Source: Amyloporia xantha (taxonomy: Eukaryota > Basidiomycota > Agaricomycetes > Polyporales > Adustoporiaceae). Taken from it: a DNA stretch of 64,000 nt. Both the position numbers and the translations under genes were made by a program. The notes under the pieces are model-generated. The model saw only the letters and a program-made list of their open reading frames with translations, did no database searches and was not told the origin of the DNA. Of the stretch, positions 44,861 to 57,296 are shown piece by piece. The stretch lies in NCBI GenBank assembly GCA_036971615.1, contig JAYKKR010000001.1:2294001-2358000 (forward strand). The letters are read 5' to 3'. The stretch's first letter is position 1; every line of letters begins with the position of its first letter.

Positions 44861-45456
44861 ATGGCCTCATCGGACGCTCTATCTGTACACCAGTCACCAC
44901 CACGGGCTGACGATACTTCATCAGAGCCGCCCTTAGCGGTCCCGCTAGCCTCTTCGTCTGCTGGGCGAGTTTCAGGCAAGGCATGGAAGCCCCAGAAATC
45001 AGCCACAGTGTGAGCACCGTTTCACCTAGTGCTTGCCGACGTCCTCGTGATGACTCAATCCCGTCTAGTCGCTCTCACATTCCCGAAGGCGTCAAGACTA
45101 AGAGCTGGGAGGACCGTATGCAGAAAACCCAAAAGGAGAAAGCCATCAAAAAGCTTCAGACCGAGCTCAGTGAGGAAAAGAAGGCCGAGAAAGCACGGTA
45201 CACCCACTCTCACCTCACACATTGACAGAGGTCTGATACCCGTATTCGCATCAGTCGTCGCGAAGTGACCCTCGAACGCAAGAAGGCCGCTGAAGAGCGC
45301 CGGAGGCTAGAGGAAGACAAGGCCAAGGCGAGCACCGCGCATTCATTCCCATCCTGACCATCTGACCATCTGACATCCTCGGCAATACAGATGGGGGCAC
45401 GCAAGGCCGCACGCCTCCGCCGCAGGGCTGGCCGGACCAAGAAAATCAACCACTGA
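44861..45456 (+). CDS. CGR1: rRNA-processing protein Cgr1
   Basis: Cgr1 is a small basic coiled-coil nucleolar protein needed for pre-60S rRNA processing. Four exons (44861-45009, 45069-45197, 45255-45327, 45391-45456) give 138 residues. The family core runs GRVSGKAWKPQKSATV|RSHIPEGVKTK, SWEDRMQKTQKEKAIKKLQT, ELSEEKKAEKAR|RREVTLERK, KAAEERRRLEEDKAK|MGARKA, then ARLRRRAGRTKKINH and stop. The N-terminal 40 residues are acidic/Ser-rich and variable. The last intron (45328-45390) starts with GC (AAG|GCGAGC) and ends TACAG. Only this choice joins EDKAK to MGARKAARL as in the family. Intron 2 was placed with the ATCAG acceptor because it restores the conserved R-R-R-E. Length is normal for Cgr1. 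Confidence 0.95.
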
Positions 45457-46149
45457 CAACCTGTCGCACCTGCAAGAGACGCTAGCCACAGGCCTCGGCT
45501 GCCTCTTGACATCACTTAGCATCCCCTTTCGGATTGTGACGATTGTGACGCACATTTCATTATGCATTAGGATGCGAGATTGCGAGATTGCGCGGGGACG
45601 ACCGATGAGAAGCGGGAATTAATACATCTCGAGCTGTGCGTGTGGACCCCCGCATTTGATCGATGACAGCGCTTGGGATAATTTCATACGAAGAAAGTTC
45701 CTGTGGGTTAGCAACAGTTGCCGGCGTTAACGACTTTGCCACCGACAGGCGCAGGGTCGGGTGGGTGAGGCAAAAGCATGTATCATTCTGGGGCTGTAAC
45801 GTTCTCGACCGCCGTCAAGTTGGCAGAATAGAATATGTTATTCCACGATGATTCAGCGCCCCGTCATGCCTGCATTTGATCTTTAATGAACGGCTACCAT
45901 TAATTTACCTATGCTTGAAACTTATACAGGGTGGTTCAGAAAGTGATGAACACTGAAGGACCTCGCCTGTCCATCGATAGTACTCAATCAATGTCATGAC
46001 AGCTCGGTGGAGGACAACTGATTCATACTCCAGGCCATCTTCCGGCAATCTCAGCACACAGTAAGCAAATTGATAGATTAGAATGCAATTAGTGATGGTA
46101 TGCAGAACAACACGCAATCCTAGAACCGTCCCCAAACCATCCCTACACC
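45457..46149. other. Convergent spacer
   Basis: About 690 bases between the stops of CGR1 and VPS18. Short open frames only, with no recognisable gene or repeat. Confidence 0.55.
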
Positions 46150-49100
46150 CTACAGCGCCCAGCTCGCGTCCACCTCTCCTGGCTGCACGAACGGTTTGTC
46201 GAGGCCGGCGACCACGCCCTCACACAGCGGACAGCTCGCAGCGAGGACGTCTTCCAGCTCCTTCCGCATCTTCTCCATCTTCTCCGTGTCCTTCTCGCTT
46301 CCATTCCGCTTGGCACCTGTGCCGATCCCTGGTATCCACCCTGCGGGGGCGGTGACGACGCTCGCGAGAGCATCGGGGACGATCAGATCACGGAGGCGGT
46401 CGCCCGCGGACAGGAGGTTCCGTCCGAGCGAGTTCGCTGCGCGTGTGTGGGTCTGGATACCGAAGTTCGCTGAGAGCAATGTCCGTTGTGATGTAGGCTG
46501 CCGCGAGGCAGGCGTGCCGGTAATGAGAGAAGAAGGATTAGTGATGGCGCTGCGGTCTACAGAACCTTTTTGTGTGCTTTTGACAAGTTCGTTCTGGAGA
46601 GCGATGATACGGCGCAGGGCGTGCGCAGGAAGATACTCTTTTGTCTATGAAGCGCGACAATCAGAGTTGCTTGATGGTAAGAGGCACATCGATATTTCAC
46701 ATACCAGTCCAATGAGACAGTCAGCGTGGAACGTGTGCTGACAGGGAAAGACGTAGAACTGCCTCGTGAACAGTGCCTGACTGCACACAGAGCACTTCTC
46801 CGTGGAATCAATTGTCACGAAGCGATTTGAGAGCGCGGCGATATCCTGCTTGATTGCGTCCGCATTTCGTGTTGCTTCGTCCATCTCGGCCTTGAGAACG
46901 TCGATATGCGCAGAGTAGCGCTCGAGGGCAGTGCATATTTCATCCTTGAAGTCATCAATGACAACAAAGTCTGGGAAGAAAGGTAGAATGTCCTCAATCT
47001 TGAGTAGGTCGGTATTCTCGAGGAATCGCATGGCCCTTTTATCGCGTAAGTCAATAGTACGCACGAAGCCAGACAGCCACTCACATCTTGATGTCTTGCT
47101 TGTCCTGCACGACATACCTCGCGATCTTTAGCCATAGCTTCTTGCGCAGCTGGTCATCGTCTTCAGGCATGTCGGCATTGATCTTCGCGAGTTCAAGGTC
47201 CCCCTTCTCAAGCGCAAGATCTACACTGCATTCGTACAGGCCCATCTTCGAGTAGATATGGACACATGGCTGAGTTCGCCCTGCCTGCTTGCAAAGTCGC
47301 AAAGCATAGTCGAGATCGTAGTAAGGCTTGCCAGTGAGGGGGTCGGATGGTGCTGATGACAGGAACCGTAGGAGCGGACCGTCATCTTCAGGATGGGTCC
47401 CCGATGATGGACCTGATGTTGATGGAGTAGGAGTTGAAGCGTAGAACGTGATCATGAGGTTGTGTATTGTGGGAGAGGTATTCCCTTGCTCGAAGATGAC
47501 GTGGTTCAGATAGCGGACAGCTTGGTTCGGGGATAGCGGGTCGCGAGGGACATGCTGGAGGCGAAGAAGAGCCGACACTAGACGTAGAGGGTCTAATGAT
47601 TGCTGACGTAGCCATGAATCCACGGTCTCCTTCGGTGCTTGGCGGATGAGGACAGGCCCAAAGCGGTAGTATAATCCCAGATTTGACTGTACGCGAGTGA
47701 GTGAGTACACAGTGGCACGAGCCATGTCAGAGGCATGCGACGAACCTGTCGATTGATCACGTCGATAGCTTTCGTCCATTCTTCCTCCATAATCCAGTGC
47801 TCGACAACCCTCTCAAAGTCTCCTACAACTGTTGCATAGTGCAAGTACATGTCGGTGCGACCATGCCCTTGAATTAGCTCATATACGGTCCCAGGATCCA
47901 GATTGGCCTAGGAATGATAGTTGAGCAGATACGGCAGCTGTCGCCCACAACTCTTGCCTTACCTTGTAGGTCTGAAGGAATTGCCGTAAGTCATCTTCCA
48001 ATATGGTTCGCTCCGCCTGCAGATTGTCTACATCGTGCGACACAGATTCTGAGGCTATCAGGTCATCGAGTTCGTTGCACTTGCTCAAGTAGAATTCCAC
48101 CAGCCAGGTAGCGAGCATCATCCGCTGGGACAAATCCTTATTGTATGATTGTATGATTGTAAGCGTTATTTCCGTTCTATACGGATGTGAAGCACTTACA
48201 GTCTTTTTCGTACGCTCTAGCCGTGAAGTCAGATACGACCTGAGAGCGTCTCGTTCACCAGCATCCAGAAACTTCAGCGTCACTTCCTCGAAGCTGACCG
48301 AACATTGTGCATAACACTGAGCTGCTTGGAAGTATCTACCGTCATTGAAGAAGGCATGCGCCTGTGCCGACATGACGTGGTCCCTTTGGCTCGCCGTCTA
48401 TCTAGATGTCAAGATGACTTCCATCCACACAAGAAATTCACACACCTTAGCATATTGTAACGCAGCGTCGTAACTGCCCTTCTCGAGGTAGATCTTCCAG
48501 ACGTCCCGATGTTCATTGGCGGCCACCAGTTCGAAGAGTGATGAGTCGGTGTACACCCAATAGGTCTTGCGCACAGGATCCGCAGTCATCCCTCTCACGC
48601 GTTCGTTGGGTCTCTGGGATACAGTAGCACAGAAGCGGGACGAGTGGTTTGTTAGCATTTTCATAATTAGCAAGGGATAGGTGTAGTACCAACGGCAACA
48701 TCTCCTCGTATGTCAACTGCTCGTTGAGGTTGGATAAGCCTACTACGCGATCCCGATACAGCAGGACAAAATGAAACTCGGTCAAAGCCATGGACAGTGG
48801 AAGTTGTGGAGATCCCAGCGCTGCCCTCGACGGGGAGGTAGTAATTGTAGGGTAAAGAAGAAGTTGAGCGCCGTCAACGAGATCATCGGAGGCCGACTCG
48901 AAGTTCAGAGAGCCATGGTATAGACCGGGAGCTGTAGTGAATGAGAAGTCTAGCACCTAAGCACAAGAACAAATGTCTCACAAGTCATCCATGCAAGATA
49001 CCTGGGCAGAGAATTGGCTTGGTCCGCATTGGGGCTGTACGTGTGCAATTCAGAATATTCGACATTACCCGGCAGCTCCGAGAACTCTTCAAATCATCAG

Positions 49101-50065
49101 CCGACGACACATACAAGTGGGAAGTCTACTGACTCGGGGCTGAATCTCTGTAGCTCGCGAAGAGACCGAAGAATACTCGGCCGCCGTCTTCTGAACGTCT
49201 ATCTGGCGCGCCGACGAATTGGTAAATTCGTGATGGCGTCGTCACGATGACAAGAGCTTTTCGCGGATCCGAAGGAGGGAAGAAGTCGAATTTCAGGCCC
49301 GTGACCGGCTGTCGCTCGGGGAGAGAGAACACTGCCTGGAGGTACCTGTCCGGAGACTTGAAGAAATCCTCTTCCGCATCGAGAACAGCTTCATAGATTG
49401 TACCGTTCCTTGCTCCAATAAGTATTTCCCGAGTAGAAGTGGAATGAGGGGAAGAGAGAAGCGCTGCTTTATTCCAGGCTACGCTTTCGATGACCATCTT
49501 GAAACTCTTCAGCAGTCTCGGCTTCTTCGATCCTCGGTATAGATACCAAGTCTCGCCCTGAAGAGATGTCACGAGTAGGTGTCTTCCCGATGGATCCAGG
49601 AACAGCTTGTAGATGGCGAACTCGTTTGGCTTACGCTGTATAGGGATCTTCACGACTTGTTCTGAACGTGAGAGCTCGATTTGGACGATGAGATTGTTGG
49701 AGAGGCCCATAGAAAGGATGTCAGAGGACACTACAAGGGATACGAGGGGCGCAGGAAGAGTATATTGGACACGGCCGAGCTCGAATAGCGGCGTAGTAGG
49801 GATAGATTCTTCCGCCTGGTCCTGTTCTGGATGAGCCAGTCCTACAGCACCGTTGCAGCACTCACCAGAGCACCAGACCCATCCGCCAGACCCTGCTCTT
49901 GTTCGTATGGGGACGGCTCAAACCCTTCATACTGAACCTGTGGCAGGGAGCCTACGCCATTCGATAGCCCAGGAACAGACGCATGTTGGACGACTGGTGA
50001 CACAAGAATACGTCAGCTAGACCTGCAGTAGGAAAGACACATAGCAACCAACACTCGTCAAGCAT
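46150..50065 (-). CDS. VPS18: Vps18/Pep3, HOPS-CORVET tethering subunit with RING finger
   Basis: Vps18 is a core subunit of the HOPS and CORVET complexes that tether endosomes and vacuoles. The chain needs about ten exons. Exon 1 (ATG at 50065, MLD..) splices to VQHASVPGLSNG. Next come the N-terminal beta-propeller part (LVVSSDILSMGLSNNLIVQI, KIPIQRKPNEFAIYKLFLDP, LLVTSLQGETWYLYRG, GLKFDFFPPSDPRKALVIVT), then the alpha-solenoid (KSYDA-like GSYDAALQYAK, AHAFFNDGRYFQAAQCYAQC, TEITLTIIQSYNKD, YATVVGDFERVVEHWIMEEE, KINADMPEDDDQLRKKLWLK). Last are LLKIEDILPFFPDFVVIDDF and the RING-H2 CSVCSQALFTRQFYVFPCQH with TFHADCLIGLV. The tail ends KPFVQPGEVDASWAL. All features of Pep3/Vps18 are in order. It is divergent from UreD, with 190 bases between the starts. 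Confidence 0.93.
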
Positions 50066-50174
50066 CGAGTCAAACAGCGACTGCTCCGCCGACACGGATT
50101 CAGAGGGGTGAAATGCAGCAGACCGAAGTTGCAGGCTGCATCTTGCAGAGCGACGGCGCGAAGGGGCGCGTCGA

Positions 50175-50180
50175 CACGTG
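50175..50180. promoter_or_regulatory. CACGTG box between VPS18 and UreD genes
   Basis: Context cgaCACGTGact in a 190-base divergent promoter, 110 bases from the VPS18 start and 76 from the UreD start. Confidence 0.4.
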
Positions 50181-50255
50181 ACTGGCAGGGATCGAGGAGT
50201 CGATCGACAACCTTTTAGTGCATCGGCTTGCGACCGTTCCACCACCTGCAGAAGG

Positions 50256-51204
50256 ATGAACGCTGGGGCTGGTCGCATTGTCTTGCAGGTGCACGGATCT
50301 GAGGCTGTATTCTCTGAACTCTCGTCTGTCTACCCATTGAAACTGCTATCACCTCGGATCAGCCAGCGGAATCTCTCTGTGGTGTATGTGCTCACATATG
50401 GTGGAGGCCTCGTCGGGGGAGACTGTATCAACCTCGCAGTGGAGGTACAGGAGGGCGCAGTTCTAGTCATGCTCTCTCAGGTGCGAATTGACACAAGATC
50501 AAGAGCGATGTCAGTCTTGATAGCTGGGCATTCAGGGCTCTACGAAGGTCTTCAAAAGCCGACAAGGACAGCGGATGTCTGCTCGCTCCCAGGGAACATT
50601 GTCCGACGCCATCACCACTCAGATCATGGACGTCACCATTGATTACAGAGGAATGCTATTTCTTCTCCCCGATCCTGTCACTTGCTTCCGCTCAGCGAAG
50701 TACAACCAATTACAAACGTTCCATCTCAAAGGCGCTGCTTCCGCTGTCGTACTAGACTGGGTGACATCCGGAAGACGCTCGCTGGGGGAAGAATGGGCCT
50801 TTTCGAGGTATTATAGCATGAATGAAATATGGGTCAACGATGAACGCATTGTCAAAGATGTCATGTTGCTTGAGGAACAGGACCCGTGCATCCCCCCGTT
50901 GCCTCTACGCACTCTTGCCGACACCCTTGCGCCCTATTCGTGTTATGCGACGCTCATCATGTACGGCCCACTCGTCCAGAGCACGATCCGGCCTCTTTCT
51001 GGGGAGTACGCAGGGATCTCTGTGTTCAAGCACACGTCGGCCCCGGACCTGCTATGGTCCTTCAGCCTCATTCGTGAGGGAAAGGGCTGCGTAGTAAGAG
51101 TGGCGGCCAAGGAGACAGAGGATGTCAGGAACTGGCTTGGCGAGAGGCTCAAGCCTCTGGAGCGGATACTAGGCGGCGATGTCTATCGGAAGGCTTTTGG
51201 ATAA
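50256..51204 (+). CDS. ureD: Urease accessory protein UreD
   Basis: UreD is part of the UreD-UreF-UreG complex that loads nickel and CO2 into apo-urease, giving active urea hydrolysis in the cytosol. Two exons (50256-50480 and 50536-51204, phase 0, 55-base intron) give 297 residues. Family features are GRIVLQVHGSEAVFSELSSV, YPLKLLSPR, YVLTYGGGLVGGD (the UreD hallmark), the splice joint LSQ|GSTKVFKSRQGQ, MLFLLPDPVTCFRSAKYNQL and LDWVTSGRRSLGEEWAF with the GR.SLGE.W pattern. Length is normal for fungal UreD. The ATG gives MNAGAGRIVLQV, which matches the usual short N terminus. The next gene downstream is an allantoate-family transporter in the same direction, so both could belong to nitrogen scavenging. 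Structural urease and other accessory genes are not in the window. Confidence 0.94.
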
Positions 51205-51669
51205 TTGAACAGCAAGAACTCTTGGAAGTGTGAATCAGTTATCTGCGATGTCGTAAGTGATGCTTGCCACAGATAGCCAAAGACGGGGATGTAAGTCGAT
51301 TCTTTTGGTCTCATTGTGAATGGAAAGGTGTAGAGAGTGCGCCGAGGTGGGTCGGAATTGCTTGGATTTATACACAGCGCATGCATCTCGTTGGCCCGAT
51401 GCATCCTCGCGCACATCTTGATCACCAGCGGGTCCAATCTGATCGGCCGTGCCTAAGACTCAACGCCTCGCTCACGCGCGCTTCTCCACGGTACTTTGAT
51501 CTTGCGCCAAGCGGATTCTATCCTGTCCGTATCTCATGACCACTGGCTTCTATCATGTACACTCCACAAGCGCACAAATTTTGTTATCAGTGGTCCCCAC
51601 GGCTGCATAAGGTCTGCAGCTGGCTATGCCCACTGCACCGTCATCCTGTCTGCCTTCTCGCCTTCGCTC
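51205..51669. other. Spacer between UreD and MFS transporter
   Basis: About 465 bases, both genes on plus. Two GATAA cores (minus strand, TTATC near 51238 and 51576) fit nitrogen GATA-factor sites, but such short motifs are common by chance. No gene is seen. Confidence 0.35.
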
Positions 51670-54203
51670 ATGTCTATGAAAACCGCTTCAGTCGAGAAGA
51701 TTCTTCCAGATCCCGAGATTGCCTCGGTCGCGCAGGACAGTGTCTACCGACCTGACGTGGACACGTCCGGGGTGGACGAGCGCAAGCTGTTGCGCAGAAT
51801 GGATTGGCACACCGTGCCATGGCTTGCCCTGCTATACTTTCTGAATTTCCTCGACAGGGGAAACATCGGCAATGCTAAGGTGTCACAGTTTGTTGCTTAT
51901 GTGGGATCTCCAGCGTTGTTGACCATAGACCAAACTGCTAGCTATACGGCATGACAACCGATTTACATATTACGGATACCCAGTATCTTGTAGCGCTAAC
52001 AGTATGATATATCGTTGTCCATTCGTTGGCTTTTCTGACATTGCATGTAGGTCTTCTTCTTCCCATATGCTTTGTTCGAGGTAAGCATCGATAGGGCAAC
52101 GTCGTTCAGCCACTAACCGAAGTTCCGACCACAAGCTGCCAAGCAACATTGCCTTGAAGAAACTACGACCCTCAAGGTGGCTTGCTTTCACCATGTTTGT
52201 CTGGGGGGTTGCAATGGTATACAAAATATCACTTCTTATGATTGTTATCCATCTCACATGATCATCAGACGCTACACGGTGTCATCCATAATTATGGTGG
52301 TCTAGTTGGTATGTTTGTCCAAACGAGCATCCTTACCTTTCTCACCACTTGCGCAGGTCTGCGGGTGCTGCTCGGCCTGGCAGAAGCGGGCCTGTATCCG
52401 GGCATCGTCTACTATTTATCTTGGTCAGGATGTCCCCAACGTTATGACGAACGACTGGCTTAACAACGTTGTAGCTGGTACAAACGCTCTGAACTAGGCA
52501 CCAGAGTCGCCATGTTCTTCACTTCTGCGACGATTGCCGGCGCATTCAGTATGTGGCCACCCTCCCCTCATCCTACCTGCATTTTCTGACGGCTGCATGT
52601 CTGCAAGGTGGATTTCTCGCAGTTGCAATTAACAAGATGAACGGCATCGGCGGGAAGCCAGGATGGGCGTGGATCTTCATCCTGGAGGGCCTGTTCACCG
52701 TCCTTTGTGCTATCGCGTCTCTCTGGATTTTGCAGGACTTCCCCGACACCGCCAAATTCCTCAGCGAACCGGAGCGTGGGTGATTCTGAATTATGTATTA
52801 TTCGGCTGATCCCTTAAATTCCTTTGGAACCCATAGGCGTGTGGGTCATCAGACGCCTTCAGGCCGATGGGAAATTCAGTGCGGGCGGAGAAAAGCTCAA
52901 AATGAAGTATGTCAAACAAAGTCTGACAGATTGGAAAACATGGATCGCTAGTACGTTGCAGCACTATGCTCAATCCTCGTTGACTGTGCATCTAACCTAT
53001 CTGCTCGCACCAGTGGGCATATACATGGGATTGTCGGTGTTCGGATCCGCCGTGCTCTTAACGGAAAACTGACAAATGATCATTCAGCGACGGACCTCTT
53101 TTCGCATTCTCTCTATTTACTCCTACAATCATTAATCAGGTATGCCGTCATTGACCCGGAGTGGTCGCCTATGTTATTGACACTGCAATTAGCTAGGTCA
53201 TTGTGCTTGCGATGAATATCTGTGTTACATGCTCAGCATATCTGTAATCTAGGATATAAAGCGACTGCCGCAAATTTACTCTCCGTACCAGTGTACGTAT
53301 GGGCGTGCCTTGTCACTGTGGTAGTAGGGTTCGTAGGAGATCGTTTCGGGCGGAGAGCATGGATCAATCTGTACGTTGCCTTTGAGTGCGTATACATCAA
53401 ACCTACTAATGAGGACACACTCATACGTCAGAGTCTTGTTCGGCACAGGCAAGTGTAGTTTGCGCCGCCCCCTACGGCGAGATACTTACGTGCTGTGATA
53501 TACGACAGGTTTGGTTGGTTATATCATTCTTCTCAGTTCAACCAATGCTGCGCTATCGTACTTTGCTGTTTACTTGGCCGCAGCGTGAGTATGGTTATGC
53601 TTTATTTATTACGGAGACAACTGATTGCGTAAACTATCCAGATCGATATATCCTACAGTCCGTACGTGCTCTTCGGTTCGTTTGATGGACTTATGGCTCA
53701 CATTCCCCGGCTTGTAGCAAATTCTGTGTAAGAACCTTACGCAATTCCACAGTAATCGTTCTTGCTAACTGGACTCTCGCGCGACAGTGCATGGGTATCG
53801 AGCAACGTCGAGGGGTCCTACAAGCGTAGCGCTACCCTCGCGATGGCGATAGGATGGGGTAACATCAACGGGGCCGTCAGCTCCAACATCGTATGTGTAG
53901 CATCACATTTCCGTCCCTTCACACTAATCATTATTCACATAGTATCGTTCAGTCGATGCGCCTTGGTACAGAATGGGCCATGGCATCGTGCTCGCCTACA
54001 TCGCGATCGGATGGCTATGCTCTCTGGCATTCTATTTCCTTTTGAGACGTGAGAATGCGCGCAGAGACGCTGGGGAGCGTGATGAAATCATTGAAGGTGT
54101 AGAGAACAAACATGCGCACGAAAGAAATGGACGATTCGAGAGTACCCAAGAGGCGAGAATGGAGAAAGGCGACGACTGGAGTGGATTCCGTTATTCACTG
54201 TGA
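51670..54203 (+). CDS. MFS transporter of the allantoate permease family (anion:cation symporter type)
   Basis: This is a major facilitator with about 12 membrane helices, likely in the plasma membrane. The start MSMKTASVEKILPDPEIASV gives an acidic tail, then DERKLLRRMDWHTVPWLALL, YFLNFLDRGNIGNAK, which is the Dal5/Tna1-type signature of helix 1. Later small exons give PSNIALKKLRPSRWLAFTM, LRVLLGLAEAGLYPGIVYYL, GGFLAVAINKMNGIGGKPGW, AWIFILEGLFTVLCAIASLW, GYKATAANLLSVPVYVWACL, VGDRFGRRAW and NVEGSYKRSATLAMAIGWGN. The cytosolic C terminus is polar and ends DDWSGFRYSL. About eleven introns cut the gene, more than its neighbours, so some borders are uncertain. Members carry allantoate, ureidosuccinate, nicotinate, biotin or similar anions. 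The exact substrate here is not known; its position after UreD suggests nitrogen compounds. Confidence 0.85.
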
Positions 54204-54438
54204 ACGTAGAGTCCTGTGCCCCTCCTCGCTGTACGATCTATACCATAATGACTGGCAGACTATCTAACACGAGAGAAGAGATGCTGAAGGATGGTTAGTA
54301 GCATTGATCATGAGAAGTGCTTTAAAGTATTGCGATAGATACAGATGCATTAATACAAGTGATTGCGCCCAGTCCAAAGAGAGACCATCCCAATGATCAC
54401 GGACAATAGAGCATACACGTCAGAGCAGTCAAGCCACA

Positions 54439-56968
54439 CTACAATCTTGGCTCGTCAAGTGGACTCGCAGCTGGTGCTGGAGTCGCCTCCCCAGGCGTCT
54501 CGAGCGGCGGTGGTGCACTGCGCTCTCCCTTCATGTTCTCGTCTAGCCACTTGTCCATAGCGTCCTTGCGATTGGCGAATGGCCGTGGGCCGAGGAGGCC
54601 AATCATGTCTTCACTGGAAAACGTAAAACAATATCAACGACGGCTCTCGCTCATAGTAGCTGCATATGAACAACTTACCGAGTGATAACCTCCTTGTCGA
54701 GTAACAGCTTGGCAACCTTCTCTACGTCCTCTCTGTGCTTCGTCAGGAGTTCTCTTGTCCGCACATGTGCATTACTATCATCCAGCGAACATTTAGTCGA
54801 TGAATCTCAACAATGGCATAAGGACGTACACAATCATCTTCCTGACTTCGGCATCCAGCATCTCACCGGTCTTCTCGCTGAAGGGTTTCTGCCAGCGTTC
54901 ATCAGTTGCCTTTGCACCCCCGTAGCTGACGGGTCCGACGACTTCATTCATCCCGTAGTTGGCAACGGCCTCGAAGGCCATACGGGTGATCTTCTGAAGA
55001 TCATCTTGTGCGCCGGTTGTGATATTCTCGGTGCCGAAGAATATCTCCTCGGAAACCCGACCGCCAAGCGTCATGCATATCCTGTCCAACATTTGTGGTG
55101 TTGACAGAAGGTACCTGTCGGGAGGTAGGTACTACGAATGACAAGGAATCAGACAACAATATTGTCATGACTTCGGAAAAACGTACCTGGGCATATCCGA
55201 GTGCGCCGACTCCTCGAGGGATAATACTGACCTTCAGCAGCGGGTCTGCATGCTCTAAGAACCATCCACAGATCGCATGCCCCGCTTCATGATACGCCAC
55301 GGTCTTCTTCTCCTCAGGGCTCAACAACCTACTCTTCCTCTCCAATCCAACGATCACGCGCTCAATTGCACTCTCGAAATCCTTCTCTTCGATGCACTCG
55401 TGCAGACGCCGCGCCGCATGCAATGCAGCCTCGTTACACACGTTCGCAATATCCGCGCCAGAGAAACCGGGGGTGAGGACCGCGAGCTTCCCCGCAAGTG
55501 CCTCCATCACCGGAAGTTCGGTCGAGAGCTTCAATGGCCCAAGGTGTACCTTGAAGATGCCCTTGCGCCCACCGACGTCCGGGCGGTCTATAGCAATATG
55601 CCGATCGAATCGACCTGGTCGCATCAATGCAGGGTCGAGGACGTCAGGTCGGTTAGTGCCGGCAAGGACGACGACGTGCTCCTGCGTGCCGAAACCATCC
55701 ATCTCGACCAACAGCTGGTTGAGCGTGTTCTCCCGCTCATCGTTGCCGCCCATACCGCCACGCTTTCCACGGGCCTTCCCAATAGCGTCGATCTCGTCGA
55801 TGAAGACGATGGATGGTGCGTTCTTCTTCGCAGATGCGAACAAGTCGCGGACTCGGGAAGACCCAACACCGACGAACATCTCGACGAACTCTGAGCCGGA
55901 TACGGAAAAGAAGGGTACATTGGCTTCACCGGCGGTGGCCTTCGCCAATAATGTCTTACCCGTACCAGGAGGACCGGATAGGATAGCACCGCGAGGAATC
56001 TTGGCACCGAGCTTTTCGTATCGGGCAGGTTCCTTGAGGAACGAGACAAACTCCATGATTTCCTGTTTGGCTTCGTCCATGCCGGCGACGTCGCTGAACT
56101 TGACCTTTACATCCGTGTCTTTGTTGAACATCTTGGCACGGCTCTTGCCAATGCTGAAAATGCCACCTGAGGAACCCGAAGAGCCACCAGCTCTCCGGGA
56201 TAGGTAGAACAGGACACCGGCAAACAGAAGGGTGGGACCAAAGTTGAGAAGATAGCTGAAGGCTGACACCTCGTCATGGTAGGCAACCGGTATCCGCTCA
56301 TGCGAGGGTATTCCCAGTTCTCTCTGCGCCTCATCAAGCTTACGCTCGAAAGCCTCGACGGAACCGATCGAGAAATGATAATCTCCGCCGCCGATGGGTG
56401 CAGAAGGATACATCGTACCCGTAGCATTTGAATGCAACTTGACACGGACCTTGCTCCTGTTTACGACAATGAGTTTGTCTACGAGGCCTTTGTCGAGGAA
56501 GGCGGTGCGGAACTCCTGCCAGGTGATCTCGCGGGAGCCCGAAGAGGAGGAATTAGAGAGAGCGTAGAATATGGCAGCAGTGGTGGCAAGGAGCGCAAGC
56601 TGATTCGCATTGAAGCCATTGTTATTGCCGTCCGGCGGCGGAGGTGGCGGTTGCTTGTCAGATTTCTTGTTGTCCGACTCCTCCTGCTTTTCGGACCCCT
56701 GCTTCTGCTGGTGGTACCGCTGAAAGAAGCCCTCCAGGCCCTTCAGTGGCTCCTGCTTGCGTTCCGCGTCCTTGGGAGCTTCATCTGGACCCTTCCCCTT
56801 CTCCTCCAACTCGCCCTTCTCTTCCGACTTCTTGTCATTATTCGGTTTCTGGTCTGGCGATGGAGGGTGGTCTGACGGGGTTGCAAATGTGCGAGTCCAC
56901 CTTGCTCGTGCGAGAGGGGCTACCCGCGCACGACCGAGAACGGATGCACGTAGAGAACGGCTGAGCAT
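54439..56968 (-). CDS. AFG3: Mitochondrial m-AAA protease subunit (Afg3/FtsH type)
   Basis: m-AAA proteases sit in the mitochondrial inner membrane with the active site in the matrix, degrade misfolded inner-membrane proteins and mature ribosomal subunits. The ATG at 56968 opens [20 protein letters not shown], an Arg-rich presequence; the open frame continues upstream but the earlier ATG would mask it. A Lys/Glu-rich linker leads to helix [14 protein letters not shown], the FtsH extracellular domain, and helix [20 protein letters not shown]. The AAA module carries Walker A GPPGTGKT, Walker [16 protein letters not shown], and the second region of homology [20 protein letters not shown]. The zinc-binding HEAGH in the peptidase domain is intact ([20 protein letters not shown]). 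The last exons ([30 protein letters not shown]) end at the TAG at 54439. It is closer to Afg3 than Yta12 by overall feel, which I cannot prove. Confidence 0.94.
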
Positions 56969-57296
56969 TGAAGATGGGGGTAATGGGGAAGAGATGAAGG
57001 TGCTCTCGCCGTCGCACACGCAATGACCCCGCCGAATTCCTAACCATCGCCCGACATGACTAACTCCAGCCCCCATTCTAGGGTTACAATACCACGTGAT
57101 CCACTACGCTATGTGACCCGACCCGTCCCGACTCCCAGACGCGCCTGTCTCGCTCGACCAACGCTCGACCGCCTTCAAATGCTAATCTTACCCGCATTAC
57201 GAATAGACTGGTTCCAAGCTCACATACTGCGTGCATTGATGGAAAACAGCTCAATTTAATTCATTTGTGCCCTCATAAACCTGCGTACATTCGACA
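56969..57296. other. Spacer between phytase stop and AFG3 start
   Basis: About 330 bases holding the AFG3 promoter (CACGTG at 57093) and the 3' end of the first phytase. No gene is seen. Confidence 0.5.
57093..57098. promoter_or_regulatory. CACGTG box upstream of AFG3
   Basis: Context taccACGTG-type (accCACGTGat reads accacgtgat) at 125 bases before the start codon at 56968, one of the recurring promoter hexamers. Confidence 0.35.

Noticed and set aside
54793..55092. Separate small gene for the [17 protein letters not shown] fragment
   Set aside because: It is the next exon of the AFG3 peptidase domain, joined by an ordinary short intron, not an independent gene.
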